DNA of 64,000 nucleotides from a bacterium 1xD42-67. Lineage in GTDB: Bacteria > Bacillota > Clostridia > Oscillospirales > Oscillospiraceae. A program made the translations under genes and the position numbers. Within the stretch, counting starts at the first letter, position 1. Every line of letters starts with the position of its first letter. Shown in pieces: positions 32,416-39,629 of this stretch. Where the stretch lies: the NCBI GenBank assembly GCA_003612335.1, contig RAYO01000019.1:21313-85312 (forward strand), written 5' to 3'. The notes beneath the pieces were generated by a model. The model had not been told where the DNA came from, did no database searches, and saw nothing but the letters and a program-made list of their open reading frames with translations.

Positions 32416-33108
32416 ATGTATTACGCAATGTCAGATATCCACGGTTGCTTTGACAAGTACAAAGAGATGCTGTCGTTGATCGAGTTCACCCCAAGGGACA
32501 CACTCTATGTGCTAGGGGATGTGATCGACCGGGGGCCGGATGGGATCAAAATCTTGCAGGACATGAACACTCGTCCCAACGTGTTCCCGCTTTTGGGGAA
32601 CCATGAGTTCACTGCCGCCATTTGCCTCCCCTGGCTCATGGACGAGGTCACCGACCAGAGCCTCGCCGCCCTGGATGAGACTCAGCTTGCCGCCCTCAGC
32701 GAGTGGATCACCAACGGCGGCGGGCCTACCCTCCGCGGCCTGAAGCAGCTGACCCAGGAGGGGCGGGAGGACATCCTGGAATATTTTCAGGAGATGGAGC
32801 TCTACGCCGAGGTGAAAGCGGGCGGCAGGTCCTTTGTGCTGACCCATTCCGCGCTGGAAAATTTTGCGCCCGATAAGCCTCTGGATTCCTACGAGCTGCA
32901 AAACTTTCTCTTTGGACGCCCGGAGCCGGACGCGGTGTATTACCCGGATAAGCTCCTGGTTTTCGGCCACACGCCCACCCGTATTTTAGGCGGCAAGGAC
33001 AAGATCCTCCGGCGGGAGACCTGGATCGACATTGACTGCGGCTGTGTGTTCAAGGGTGGACGGCTGGGCTGTCTGTGCCTGGACACCATGGAAGAATTTT
33101 ATGTGTGA
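32416..33108 (+). CDS. PPP-family serine/threonine phosphatase-like metallophosphoesterase
   Basis: The 230-residue enzyme carries all metal-binding motifs in order: MSDIHG (Asp7, His9), LGDVIDRGPD (Asp35, Asp38, Arg39), GNHE (Asn62, His63), LTHSALENF and FGHTPTRIL. This is the PrpA/ApaH-like group, which removes phosphate from Ser/Thr or cleaves Ap4A. A long insertion (residues 85-125) forms a lid. It may dephosphorylate proteins of this locus. The stop overlaps the next start by 8 nt. Confidence 0.92.
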   Translation: MYYAMSDIHGCFDKYKEMLSLIEFTPRDTLYVLGDVIDRGPDGIKILQDMNTRPNVFPLLGNHEFTAAICLPWLMDEVTDQSLAALDETQLAALSEWITNGGGPTLRGLKQLTQEGREDILEYFQEMELYAEVKAGGRSFVLTHSALENFAPDKPLDSYELQNFLFGRPEPDAVYYPDKLLVFGHTPTRILGGKDKILRRETWIDIDCGCVFKGGRLGCLCLDTMEEFYV

Positions 33109-34054
33109 GCAGCTCGATTCTATTCTGAGGGAGATTTTTCCCTCAGCTGAAATGGCCTCTTATCTGGCAGAGTGCGCGCTGACAAGGACGAAACTGCGGG
33201 ACGCGGTCGCGTATGCGGCCATTCCGCTGGAACGAAAGCGGGACATCTTTTTGCAGCTGTCCTCCGGGAAAAATACCGCCTATTTCCGCCGTCAGTCAGC
33301 CAGTATAGAGGCGGCCATTCGGGAGATGCAGCCTAAGCCCGGGGAATTCTTTGTCCTGAAACATTTTTGCCATGACGAGGATGAACAATTTTTCAGGGAG
33401 AAGACATTGGAGCCGTATCTCGCATGGGAGCACATCTGGGAACGTATCCGGGAATATCTTGGGTACCTGGAGGACGATGAGAAAGAGCTGACCTGGTTCG
33501 AGGTCGAGAAGTGGTCGCCGGATGGGACTGGAAGATTGAAAAATGATTACGATTACACGATTTTTGGCAGAGAGGTCTGCTATTTCTCGCACAATATTCA
33601 CTCTTCCCGGGATTGGCTTGAATTTTCAACGAATTGCGATCTGAACCTGCCTGTTCCCTTTCATGCAGGGGATCTCGTGACCATAGACTGCCGTCCATCT
33701 GAGCCGGTGAGCCGCGCTGTCATATTGGAGGTGGGAGATAATTGGGATTGCTGTTGCCTTCAGGCTCTGTACCGCAATGATGATGGCACCTGGAGCACCG
33801 GGGCGGTCAAGCATGGCCGCGTTTTCCCGGTCCACCACTCGCCGAATATTTCCCCGCTCTACCGCCTGGCCTCCTTTCGCGGGCAGCTCTCGGAAGAAGA
33901 GCGGCTGCTGGAACAGGTCAGCCGGTATGTGAACGGAGACGAAGAACGGGGGAGCGGCCTGTGGTATCACATCTACGAGCTCTGTGAGGACAGAAGGAAC
34001 CGGACGGTGACAGAGGATGAAATCCTGTCTTATATTACGGATGAGGGAGTGTGA
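33101..34054 (+). CDS. Hypothetical protein of the ADP-ribosylation-linked operon
   Basis: ATG 33101 overlaps the phosphatase gene by 8 nt. The 317-residue protein begins with a helical domain (residues 1-80, EQLDSILREIFPSAEMASYLAECAL). A central acidic-aromatic stretch follows, then a beta-rich region with WLEFSTNCDLNLPVPFHAGDLVTIDCRP. That part recurs in uncharacterised Firmicute proteins. No catalytic motif is evident. Tight spacing on both sides places it in the same unit as the ADP-ribosylglycohydrolase. Confidence 0.6.
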   Translation: MCEQLDSILREIFPSAEMASYLAECALTRTKLRDAVAYAAIPLERKRDIFLQLSSGKNTAYFRRQSASIEAAIREMQPKPGEFFVLKHFCHDEDEQFFREKTLEPYLAWEHIWERIREYLGYLEDDEKELTWFEVEKWSPDGTGRLKNDYDYTIFGREVCYFSHNIHSSRDWLEFSTNCDLNLPVPFHAGDLVTIDCRPSEPVSRAVILEVGDNWDCCCLQALYRNDDGTWSTGAVKHGRVFPVHHSPNISPLYRLASFRGQLSEEERLLEQVSRYVNGDEERGSGLWYHIYELCEDRRNRTVTEDEILSYITDEGV

Positions 34055-34058
34055 ATAC

Positions 34059-35015
34059 ATGACATTTGAACATACCGTAAAGAGCGCCATACTTGGCCTT
34101 GTGGTGGGCGACGCCCTGGGTGTGCCGGTGGAGTTTCAGTCCCGGGAGGAGCTGGAACAGGACCCCGTGACGGGGATGCGGGCCTACGGGACTCACCATC
34201 AGCCCGCCGGGACCTGGTCGGATGATTCCTCCATGGCGCTGTGCCTGCTGGAGAGCCTGACCCATAGCGTCAGCTATGACGACATGATGGCTCGGTTCCT
34301 CCGCTGGGCAGAGGAAGGATACATGACCGCCCACGGCGATGTTTTCGATATGGGCATCGCTACCCGGCAGGCACTGACCAAATACGCTAAAGGCACTCCC
34401 CCGTTGAAATGCGGTGGCACTGGGACCTATGACAACGGCAACGGTTCCCTCATGCGCATTCTGCCGTTGGCCCTCTATCTGCACCGCACCATGGGGCCGG
34501 AATTTCCCAGGAAACCGGAGGCTTTTCAAATCATCCACAACGCCTCCGCCCTGACACATGCCCATCCAATCAGCCTGATCGCCTGTGACATCTACTGCTC
34601 CATAGCGAACGAACTGCTCTGCGGCAGGAGCAGTCCGGCGGACATCCAGCATGGCATCACAGCAGCCAAGGAGATGTGCGCGTCCCTGACGGATACCGCT
34701 CCCTATCTGGACACCTTCAAGCGGGTGGATGTGGACGTGCTCCGGTCCCTTCCAAAATCAGAGATCCGCGGCAGCGGCTATGTGGTACATACCCTGGAGG
34801 CCACGCTGTGGTGCCTGCTCCATACAGACAGTTACCGGGCCTGTGTGCTGGAAGCTGTCAACCTGGGGGAGGATACCGATACGGTAGGCGCTGTAGCCGG
34901 CGGGCTGGCCGGAATACAATACGGCATGGCGGATATCCCGGAAGAATGGCTTGCTGTCCTTGCAAAACGGTCCGAGATCGAAGCACTTTGCCAAGCTTTT
35001 GCCCAAAGTCAATAA
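34059..35015 (+). CDS. ADP-ribosylglycohydrolase family protein
   Basis: The 318-residue protein starts at ATG 34059 after GAGGGAGTG. It has the DraG/ARH signatures: GLVVGDALGVPVEF near the N-terminus, GTWSDDSSM (Asp55, Asp56) for one metal, a central DNGNGSLMRILPL, and NLGEDTDTVGAVAGGLAG (residues 268-285) for the second metal. Such enzymes remove ADP-ribose from arginine, Ser or DNA. It ends the operon and faces a convergent DUF3990 gene, whose fold is that of ADP-ribosyltransferases, so it may reverse that modification. Confidence 0.93.
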   Translation: MTFEHTVKSAILGLVVGDALGVPVEFQSREELEQDPVTGMRAYGTHHQPAGTWSDDSSMALCLLESLTHSVSYDDMMARFLRWAEEGYMTAHGDVFDMGIATRQALTKYAKGTPPLKCGGTGTYDNGNGSLMRILPLALYLHRTMGPEFPRKPEAFQIIHNASALTHAHPISLIACDIYCSIANELLCGRSSPADIQHGITAAKEMCASLTDTAPYLDTFKRVDVDVLRSLPKSEIRGSGYVVHTLEATLWCLLHTDSYRACVLEAVNLGEDTDTVGAVAGGLAGIQYGMADIPEEWLAVLAKRSEIEALCQAFAQSQ

Positions 35016-35047
35016 AAAGATGCACCGCAGGCGCGGTGCATCTTTTC
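35016..35047 (+). terminator. Bidirectional terminator between the glycohydrolase and DUF3990 operons
   Basis: A perfect 14-bp stem (35016-35029 with 35034-35047) has A-rich and T-rich ends, so it can act for both converging units. Confidence 0.9.
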
Positions 35048-35066
35048 TGTTTCCCAATTCCTGAAT

Positions 35067-35510
35067 TCAAGCGCAGACTTTTCCTTCCCGATAGCACTCG
35101 CAGATATAATCCCGCGACTGGTAATAAAAGTCTGTGTTATAGTTGGAAATGGCGTCACTGATCCATGAAGCATAGACCTCCATCAATCGGGCCACGATAT
35201 GCGCTTCATCATCACCGGAAATGTCCTCGATCAACCGCTCATAGACCTCGCCGATGGTCCAGTAGTCCGGCACCTCATAGCGGCAGAATGCCACGTTGTC
35301 AAAGGTTCCCTCCGGTATATTCAGATTTGTGATAAAGTCATCCGCTGTCTTTGCAATCGGTTCACAGTGGAACACGTCCGCATAGCGGTAAATTTGCCTG
35401 ATGGTTTTCTCCCCGAGAATTTGGACCAGTTCCGAACGCTTCATTTTCCGTTCCCGCCCGATAAATTCAATCAGGCTGCAAGCATAAAACAATGCGCTGT
35501 TATTCTTCAT
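35067..35510 (-). CDS. DUF3791-like partner of the DUF3990 protein
   Basis: The start is uncertain: GTG 35522 or ATG 35510, and the latter is used. The 147-residue product begins with a DUF3791-like segment (ALFYACSLIEFIGRERKMKRSELVQILGEKTIRQIYRYADVFHCE) followed by an unrelated helical C-terminus (YERLIEDISGDDEAHIVARLMEVY). DUF3791 genes are typically linked to DUF3990 genes in toxin-antitoxin-like pairs; here it comes second and overlaps the DUF3990 3' end. It may neutralise the neighbour. Confidence 0.65.
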   Translation of the reverse strand: MKNNSALFYACSLIEFIGRERKMKRSELVQILGEKTIRQIYRYADVFHCEPIAKTADDFITNLNIPEGTFDNVAFCRYEVPDYWTIGEVYERLIEDISGDDEAHIVARLMEVYASWISDAISNYNTDFYYQSRDYICECYREGKVCA

Positions 35511-35964
35511 TCCGGACTTCACTTCCCTTCATAAACGACAGCGTGGTCAAGGCTCTGGCTGTATGGAAACTGATCTGATGAGTAGGCTTTTTGAACTTTG
35601 CAAGCTCCCAGAAAGCTTCCCGGCTGATTTTTCCATCTACAAAGTTCTGAACGTAGTTGAATATCGTATCATTCGCCATTGGGCCTTCCACAATATCGTA
35701 TTCGTGTGAATGTCCCAAGCGGCAGGATACGATGAAGTCCAGCCATTCCTCTGACATCTCCGGGAACCGCTTCACTTTCAAACAATCATCAGGTGTATAT
35801 AGATACTCGCTTAAATATCCCACACCATCAAACCGAACAGCCCACCGGACTGCTTGTTCCGGGAACAGTGTGCAATAAAAACCAAAGTAAAAATCCTTGT
35901 TATACTTCTGAATACGGATCTCAGGCGATTCAACGATCATTTTACTTCCGTGATATAGAATCAT
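35500..35964 (-). CDS. DUF3990 protein (ADP-ribosyltransferase-like fold)
   Basis: The 154-residue protein has the DUF3990 features MILYHGS (Tyr4-His5-Gly6), NKDFYFGFYCT and EQAVRWA. These match motifs of the ADP-ribosyltransferase superfamily that position NAD+. Members are probable toxins or modifiers. The catalytic Glu cannot be placed with confidence. It heads a minus-strand pair with the DUF3791-like gene, convergent with an ADP-ribosylglycohydrolase gene. Modification and removal functions are thus side by side. Confidence 0.78.
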   Translation of the reverse strand: MILYHGSKMIVESPEIRIQKYNKDFYFGFYCTLFPEQAVRWAVRFDGVGYLSEYLYTPDDCLKVKRFPEMSEEWLDFIVSCRLGHSHEYDIVEGPMANDTIFNYVQNFVDGKISREAFWELAKFKKPTHQISFHTARALTTLSFMKGSEVRNEE

Positions 35965-36063
35965 TCCCTGTCCCCCTGTTTCATAATTTATTTTGATTTT
36001 ACCACAAATTCATGAACTTTTCAACAACAAGCAGAAAAGCAAGCCGCCAGGGAGGCTAAGCCC

Positions 36064-36567
36064 TTATGATCTGAACAGCTTCTCCCATGTCTGCCTGGTC
36101 ATGCGCACAGAATCCGTCTCCCAGTCCCGGACAGTAGTGGTCCATACGCCGAATTGGTCCGCAAATTCCCGCCGTGAAAGCCCCATGCGCTCCCGGAGCG
36201 CCCGGACCTGCCATCCCTGTCCCTCATAGAGAAACCTGTTGTAGTCATCCAAAAGATAGTCCAATGGGACCTCGAACAGCTTCGCCAGGGAGGACAGCTT
36301 GTCCAATGGGTAATAGTCCCTAGTCCCTGATGTCTCATAGCCAGCATATGTGCCTCTATGTAAGGTGACATAGGCGGCCACCTCCTGCTGCTCCAACCCC
36401 CGCGCGTGGCGGCAATACCGCAGCTTGTCCGCTGTTGTAGTCAGGGCCTCCGGGTCTGTCTGGATCATGCGTTCTGTCTCAGTGTAGGTATGGGCCAGAA
36501 GCGGCCGGAAGCTGTGAACATAGAGCAGAGCTGTTTGGATACAACTCCCAAGACGGCGGCTCATCAT
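36064..36567 (-). CDS. Double-HTH XRE-type regulator at the element end
   Basis: The 167-residue protein has two DNA-binding modules. The first is a Cro/C1 HTH (KLRYCRHARGLEQQEVAAYVTLHRGTYAGYET). The second, after YLLDDYNRFLYEGQGWQ, is an HTH of the LSRREFADQFGVWTTTVRDWE type. The start is uncertain: ATG 36567 overlaps the stop of the sigK-derived frame (ATATGATG), while ATG 36468 would give a shorter protein. No Shine-Dalgarno sequence is visible, so translation may be coupled to the sigK fragment. Confidence 0.7.
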   Translation of the reverse strand: MMSRRLGSCIQTALLYVHSFRPLLAHTYTETERMIQTDPEALTTTADKLRYCRHARGLEQQEVAAYVTLHRGTYAGYETSGTRDYYPLDKLSSLAKLFEVPLDYLLDDYNRFLYEGQGWQVRALRERMGLSRREFADQFGVWTTTVRDWETDSVRMTRQTWEKLFRS

Positions 36568-36992
36568 ATACAGTCCATGAGCCAGATGGAACAGGGGGTG
36601 CCACCGCGATGTTTCTTTTGGGAGCGGATTGCCAACGCGTGCCACTCTGTGAGGGTTGCATTCTCGATGCATCGGCTGGCATAAGTGGCCAGACGGACGT
36701 TCTTGTCAGCCTTGAAGGTGGAGATCCCCTTGATGAGCCCGATCGTGCCGATGGAGATCAGGTCGTCCTGGTCTCCGGTCTGGGCGTAATACTTTTTGAC
36801 GATGTGCGCCACCAGACGCAGATTGTGCTCCACCAGGATGTTCCTGGCCTCCAGGTCTCCCTGGGCGCAGCGCTCCAGGTATTGCTTCTCCTCTGCCGCT
36901 TTCAGCGGACGGGGGAAGGAACCGCCCCCTCCAGACAGGCGCAGAGTGAAGAACAGTCCGTTCATCATCAGGTAGATCATAGGTGACAGCAT
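36564..36992 (-). CDS. sigK: Sigma-K, N-terminal part, interrupted by the element
   Basis: ATG 36992 follows GGAGGTG. Residues 1-111 are sigma-K: the hydrophobic pro-sequence (LFFTLRLSGGGGSFPRPL), then EEKQYLERCAQGDLEARNILVEHNLRLVAHIVKKYY, GDQDDLISIGTIGLIKGISTF and RLATYASRCIEN. Region 2 core recognition residues are present. After Asn111 (ends at 36660) the frame enters unrelated sequence and stops after 31 more codons. Regions 3 and 4 are missing. A functional sigma-K needs excision of the element in the mother cell. Sigma-K directs late sporulation genes. Confidence 0.85.
   Translation of the reverse strand: MLSPMIYLMMNGLFFTLRLSGGGGSFPRPLKAAEEKQYLERCAQGDLEARNILVEHNLRLVAHIVKKYYAQTGDQDDLISIGTIGLIKGISTFKADKNVRLATYASRCIENATLTEWHALAIRSQKKHRGGTPCSIWLMDCI
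36655..36665. other. Junction of element and sigK (candidate attachment core)
   Basis: Sigma-K homologues normally continue CIENEI; here the codons read CIEN and then diverge. The minus-strand junction is GAGAATG followed by CAACC. AATG is shared with the short AATGA core known at the B. subtilis skin junction. The exact crossover cannot be set without the other end. Confidence 0.6.
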
Positions 36993-37077
36993 ATCAAACA
37001 CCTCCGCCTTACCCTATTCCCGTCCAGCACGTCCCTATGATCGGAGAGGGACAGATCCGCTTTTTTTGGAAAAGCAC

Positions 37078-37106
37078 TTGCACGATGGGGGAAGGTAAGG
37101 TATAAT
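37078..37106 (+). promoter_or_regulatory. Sigma-A promoter
   Basis: TTGCAC (37078-37083) and TATAAT (37101-37106) are 17 bp apart, upstream of the HExxH protein gene and divergent from sigK. Confidence 0.8.
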
Positions 37107-37141
37107 TATCTCGTGACATCATTGAGAAAGGGGTGTCCGCA

Positions 37142-37918
37142 ATGTCAGCCATCGGAGCGATCGGCAGCTATGGCAGCATCAGCGGCTATGATTCTTTCTA
37201 TCGGAACAGAGATAGGGGGCCCTTCAGCACAGAGCCTGTGAGCCCGGTCTCCCGGGCCCAGACGGCGCCGGTGCCCCCGGTGAGCGCCGTGCCCGCGGTC
37301 CGGCGGGGGACGGCTCAGCCAGTCCCGGAGGAGCAGGAGAGCGCGTTCCCCTTCCCTGCCCTGCGGGAGGGGGCCGACCCCGCCGAGATGGCGGTGCGGG
37401 CCCGGATCCGGTATCTGGACGGCGAAGCGGAGGACCTGGAGCGGGAGCTGGTGGGCTGGGATCAGTCCAAGGGCATGGAAAAGCTGCTGGGCAGAGGACG
37501 TGGGCCCGGCGGTCTGGAGGCCGTTCAAGACCTGGAGGGGCTGGAGACCGGTGAGGAGGCCAAGTCTCCCCAAGAGGTGATGGAGGATGCGGAGTGCCAG
37601 ACCTGTAAGGAACGGAAGTATCAGGACGGTTCCGATGACCCCGGCGTCTCCTTCAAGACCCCGACCAATGTCGCCCCAGAGCAGGCGGCTGCGGCGGTCC
37701 GGGGCCATGAGCAGGAGCACGTGGTCCGGGAGCAGGCCAGGGCCCTCCGGGAGGACCGGAAGGTGGTCAGTCAGTCGGTGACCCTCCACACGGACATCTG
37801 TCCTGAGTGCGGCGACGTGTACATCTCCGGCGGGACCACCCGCACCACTACCAAGGCCGATCCCCCTGTGGAACAGGTCCAGGAGAAGGCGGAGCCCTCC
37901 TTCCAGGCGGTAGCCTGA
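37142..37918 (+). CDS. Putative zinc metalloprotease-like protein (SprA-related family)
   Basis: The 258-residue protein starts at ATG 37142 with AAAGGGG upstream. The N-terminal 140 residues are low-complexity and Pro/Ala/Glu-rich. The conserved C-terminal part has CQTCKERKYQDGSDDPGVSF, an HEQEH (HExxH) motif in AVRGHEQEHVVREQA, and SQSVTLHTDICPECGDVYISGG with a CxxC pair. The family is widespread in clostridia and annotated as putative metalloprotease from the motif. Substrate and role are unknown. The terminator at 37930 ends it. Confidence 0.75.
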   Translation: MSAIGAIGSYGSISGYDSFYRNRDRGPFSTEPVSPVSRAQTAPVPPVSAVPAVRRGTAQPVPEEQESAFPFPALREGADPAEMAVRARIRYLDGEAEDLERELVGWDQSKGMEKLLGRGRGPGGLEAVQDLEGLETGEEAKSPQEVMEDAECQTCKERKYQDGSDDPGVSFKTPTNVAPEQAAAAVRGHEQEHVVREQARALREDRKVVSQSVTLHTDICPECGDVYISGGTTRTTTKADPPVEQVQEKAEPSFQAVA

Positions 37919-37929
37919 GCGGATCGAGC

Positions 37930-37957
37930 CGGCCGGCCCATGGGGCCGGCCGTTTTT
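37930..37957 (+). terminator. Rho-independent terminator
   Basis: A 10-bp all-GC stem (37930-37939 with 37943-37952) with a 3-nt loop is followed by five T residues. Confidence 0.85.
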
Positions 37958-38041
37958 CGTGGATGGCGCGCCTGAGGAGCCGGCGGAGGATGGCCCTCAG
38001 AGCGGGGCGAGAGGACAGAAGGACGAAAGGCGGGAAAAGAC

Positions 38042-38635
38042 ATGATCCCTGCGATCTATGACAGACGGAGCATACGGAGGTTTTTGGACGCCCCGATCTC
38101 ACGGGAGGACATCGAGGAGGTGATCCAAAGCGGGATGAGAGCCCCCTCCTCCAAGAACAGACAGCCCTGGAGGTTCGTCGTGGTCCAGGGCAGGGAAAAG
38201 GAGGAGATGCTGGAGGCCTTCCGCCGGGGGATCCGGCGGGAGAAGGGCGGAGAGGCGCTCCTGCCCCAGAGCAGAGAACATATCGCCGGGGCGGAGCGTA
38301 CAGCCGAAGTGATGGCGGAGGCGCCGGTGATCCTCCTGGTGATCGACGCTTTGGGGAAGAGCATCCTGGCCGGACAGACGCCGGAGGAGCGCGTCAGCGA
38401 GATCTGCGATGTCCAGTCGATCGGGGCCGCCATACAGAACATGCTCCTGGCGGCTGAGGACAAGGGGATCGGAAGCCTGTGGATCTGCGATATCTTCTTC
38501 GCGTATCCAGAGCTGAGCCGCTGGCTGGACAGGGAGGGGGAGCTGGTGGCGGCAGTCGCCCTGGGCCTCCCCGGCGAGTCGCCTGGGGCGCGGCTGCGGA
38601 AGAGCTTCCAGGAGATCGTGGAATGGAGGGGCTAG
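38042..38635 (+). CDS. Nitroreductase family flavoprotein
   Basis: The 197-residue protein matches the FMN-dependent nitroreductase fold: YDRRSIRRFLDAPISREDIEEVIQSGMRAPSSKNRQPWRFVVVQ binds FMN through the arginines and the PSSKNRQPW loop, and DVQSIGAAIQNMLLAAEDKGIGSLWI is the second signature. Family members reduce nitro compounds, quinones or flavin-linked substrates with NAD(P)H. The substrate is not predictable. It stands alone between terminators, with its own weak ribosome site. Confidence 0.9.
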   Translation: MIPAIYDRRSIRRFLDAPISREDIEEVIQSGMRAPSSKNRQPWRFVVVQGREKEEMLEAFRRGIRREKGGEALLPQSREHIAGAERTAEVMAEAPVILLVIDALGKSILAGQTPEERVSEICDVQSIGAAIQNMLLAAEDKGIGSLWICDIFFAYPELSRWLDREGELVAAVALGLPGESPGARLRKSFQEIVEWRG

Positions 38636-38663
38636 GTCCCGCTGGAAAAGGAGCGGGCCTTTT
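38635..38663 (+). terminator. Rho-independent terminator
   Basis: A stem pairs CCCGCT (38638-38643) with AGCGGG (38652-38657), extended by a GG-CC pair with one bulged T, followed by TTTT. It overlaps the nitroreductase stop. Confidence 0.7.
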
Positions 38664-38674
38664 GGGGATCGGGC

Positions 38675-38703
38675 TTGTCTTTTTTGGGATGAGCTGGTAT
38701 AAT
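38675..38703 (+). promoter_or_regulatory. Sigma-A promoter of the scpAB operon
   Basis: TTGTCT (38675-38680) and TATAAT (38698-38703) are 17 bp apart, 37 nt before the scpA start. Confidence 0.8.
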
Positions 38704-38740
38704 GGCAGGAAAGATAGTCTGAAAATGGGGAGGTGGGCCA

Positions 38741-39535
38741 TTGGAGGCTCCCATCTACCACCTGGAAGGGGTGGTGAAAGCAAAAGCGGAGGATATGGAG
38801 GACTTCGTGGGCCCGCTGGACCTGATCCTCCATCTGCTGAGCAAGAACAAGATGGAGATCAAGGACATCCAGCTCTCTCTCATCCTGGACCAGTATATGG
38901 AGTGGATGGAGGCGCGCAGGGACCTGGACCTGGAGGTGGCCAGCGGGTTCGTCACGATGGCCTCTCATCTGGTGTATATCAAGACCCGCATGCTGCTGTC
39001 CATCCACGACGAGGAGGCGATGAGTGAGATGGAACAGCTCATCGCCACTTTGGAGGCCCACCAGCGCAATGAGAACTATCTGAAGATCAAGGCGGTGGTC
39101 CCCGCCCTGGACGTCCGCTATCAGATCGGCCGGGACTATCTGCCCAAGGTGCCCGAAGCGGTCCAGCCGGATAAGACATACCGCTATGTCCATGACAAGG
39201 GGGACCTGGTGCGGGCTATGACCGCCGTCCTCAGCCGGACGGACAACAAGCTGCCCCCCTCGGTGTCTGCCTTCCAGGGGATCGTGGGCCGGGAGCCCTA
39301 TCCCGTGGCCGACAAGGCGGGAGAGATCGTCAAGCGGTTGGTGACCTTCGGGGTCACCCGGTTCCGGGCCCTCTTCCAGGGCAGCCGCAGCCGGTCTGAG
39401 GTGGTGGCCACGTTCCTGGCGGTGCTGGAGCTGTGCAAGGCCCGCCGTCTGCTCCTGGCGGGGACAGAGACCGACTGCACCGTCACCTGTATCCAGGGGG
39501 AGGGAGCGGTGGAGATCACAGCGGAGGATCGTTAG
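38741..39535 (+). CDS. scpA: Segregation and condensation protein A
   Basis: The TTG start at 38741 follows GGGGAGGTGGG. The 264-residue protein has the kleisin N-terminus FVGPLDLILHLLSKNKMEIKDIQLSLILDQYMEWM, the EVASGFVTMASHLVYIKTRMLL helix, and a C-terminal winged-helix (VVATFLAVLELCKARRLLL). It bridges SMC heads and recruits ScpB for chromosome condensation. scpB follows after a 94-nt gap that holds a hairpin (39544-39581), which may tune expression. Confidence 0.95.
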   Translation: MEAPIYHLEGVVKAKAEDMEDFVGPLDLILHLLSKNKMEIKDIQLSLILDQYMEWMEARRDLDLEVASGFVTMASHLVYIKTRMLLSIHDEEAMSEMEQLIATLEAHQRNENYLKIKAVVPALDVRYQIGRDYLPKVPEAVQPDKTYRYVHDKGDLVRAMTAVLSRTDNKLPPSVSAFQGIVGREPYPVADKAGEIVKRLVTFGVTRFRALFQGSRSRSEVVATFLAVLELCKARRLLLAGTETDCTVTCIQGEGAVEITAEDR

Positions 39536-39629
39536 GGATCGCTGACCGGCCCTTTTGAGAGAAGGGCCCTCTCAGCCGGTCTGCGGCTGACGGCCCCCAA
39601 AGGGGAACGCAGGGACAGGAGGTGGAGCC

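Larger units (their letters stand above)
1..36660. mobile_element. Right-hand part of a sigK-intervening (skin-like) integrated element
   Basis: The sequence left of about 36,660 interrupts sigK after codon 111, which is where skin elements interrupt sigK in other spore formers. The interior is mobile-element DNA: XRE regulators, YqaJ and DUF932 proteins, a ligase, a small resolvase, a VirD4-like coupling ATPase, a MobA/MobL relaxase, a toxin-antitoxin pair and many unknowns. The left boundary and the large serine recombinase expected to excise such an element are not in the window, so the element may be a composite of nested insertions. The sigK break is seen directly; calling it skin-like is inference from B. 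subtilis and C. difficile. Confidence 0.72.

Noticed and set aside
38099..39193. A 364-codon minus-strand frame
   Set aside because: It spans the nitroreductase, an intergenic terminator and scpA on the opposite strand, and looks like a shadow of GC-rich coding.
39544..39581. Hairpin between scpA and scpB as a transcription terminator
   Set aside because: It lacks a T tract, and scpA and scpB form a conserved operon; an RNA-stability element is more likely.
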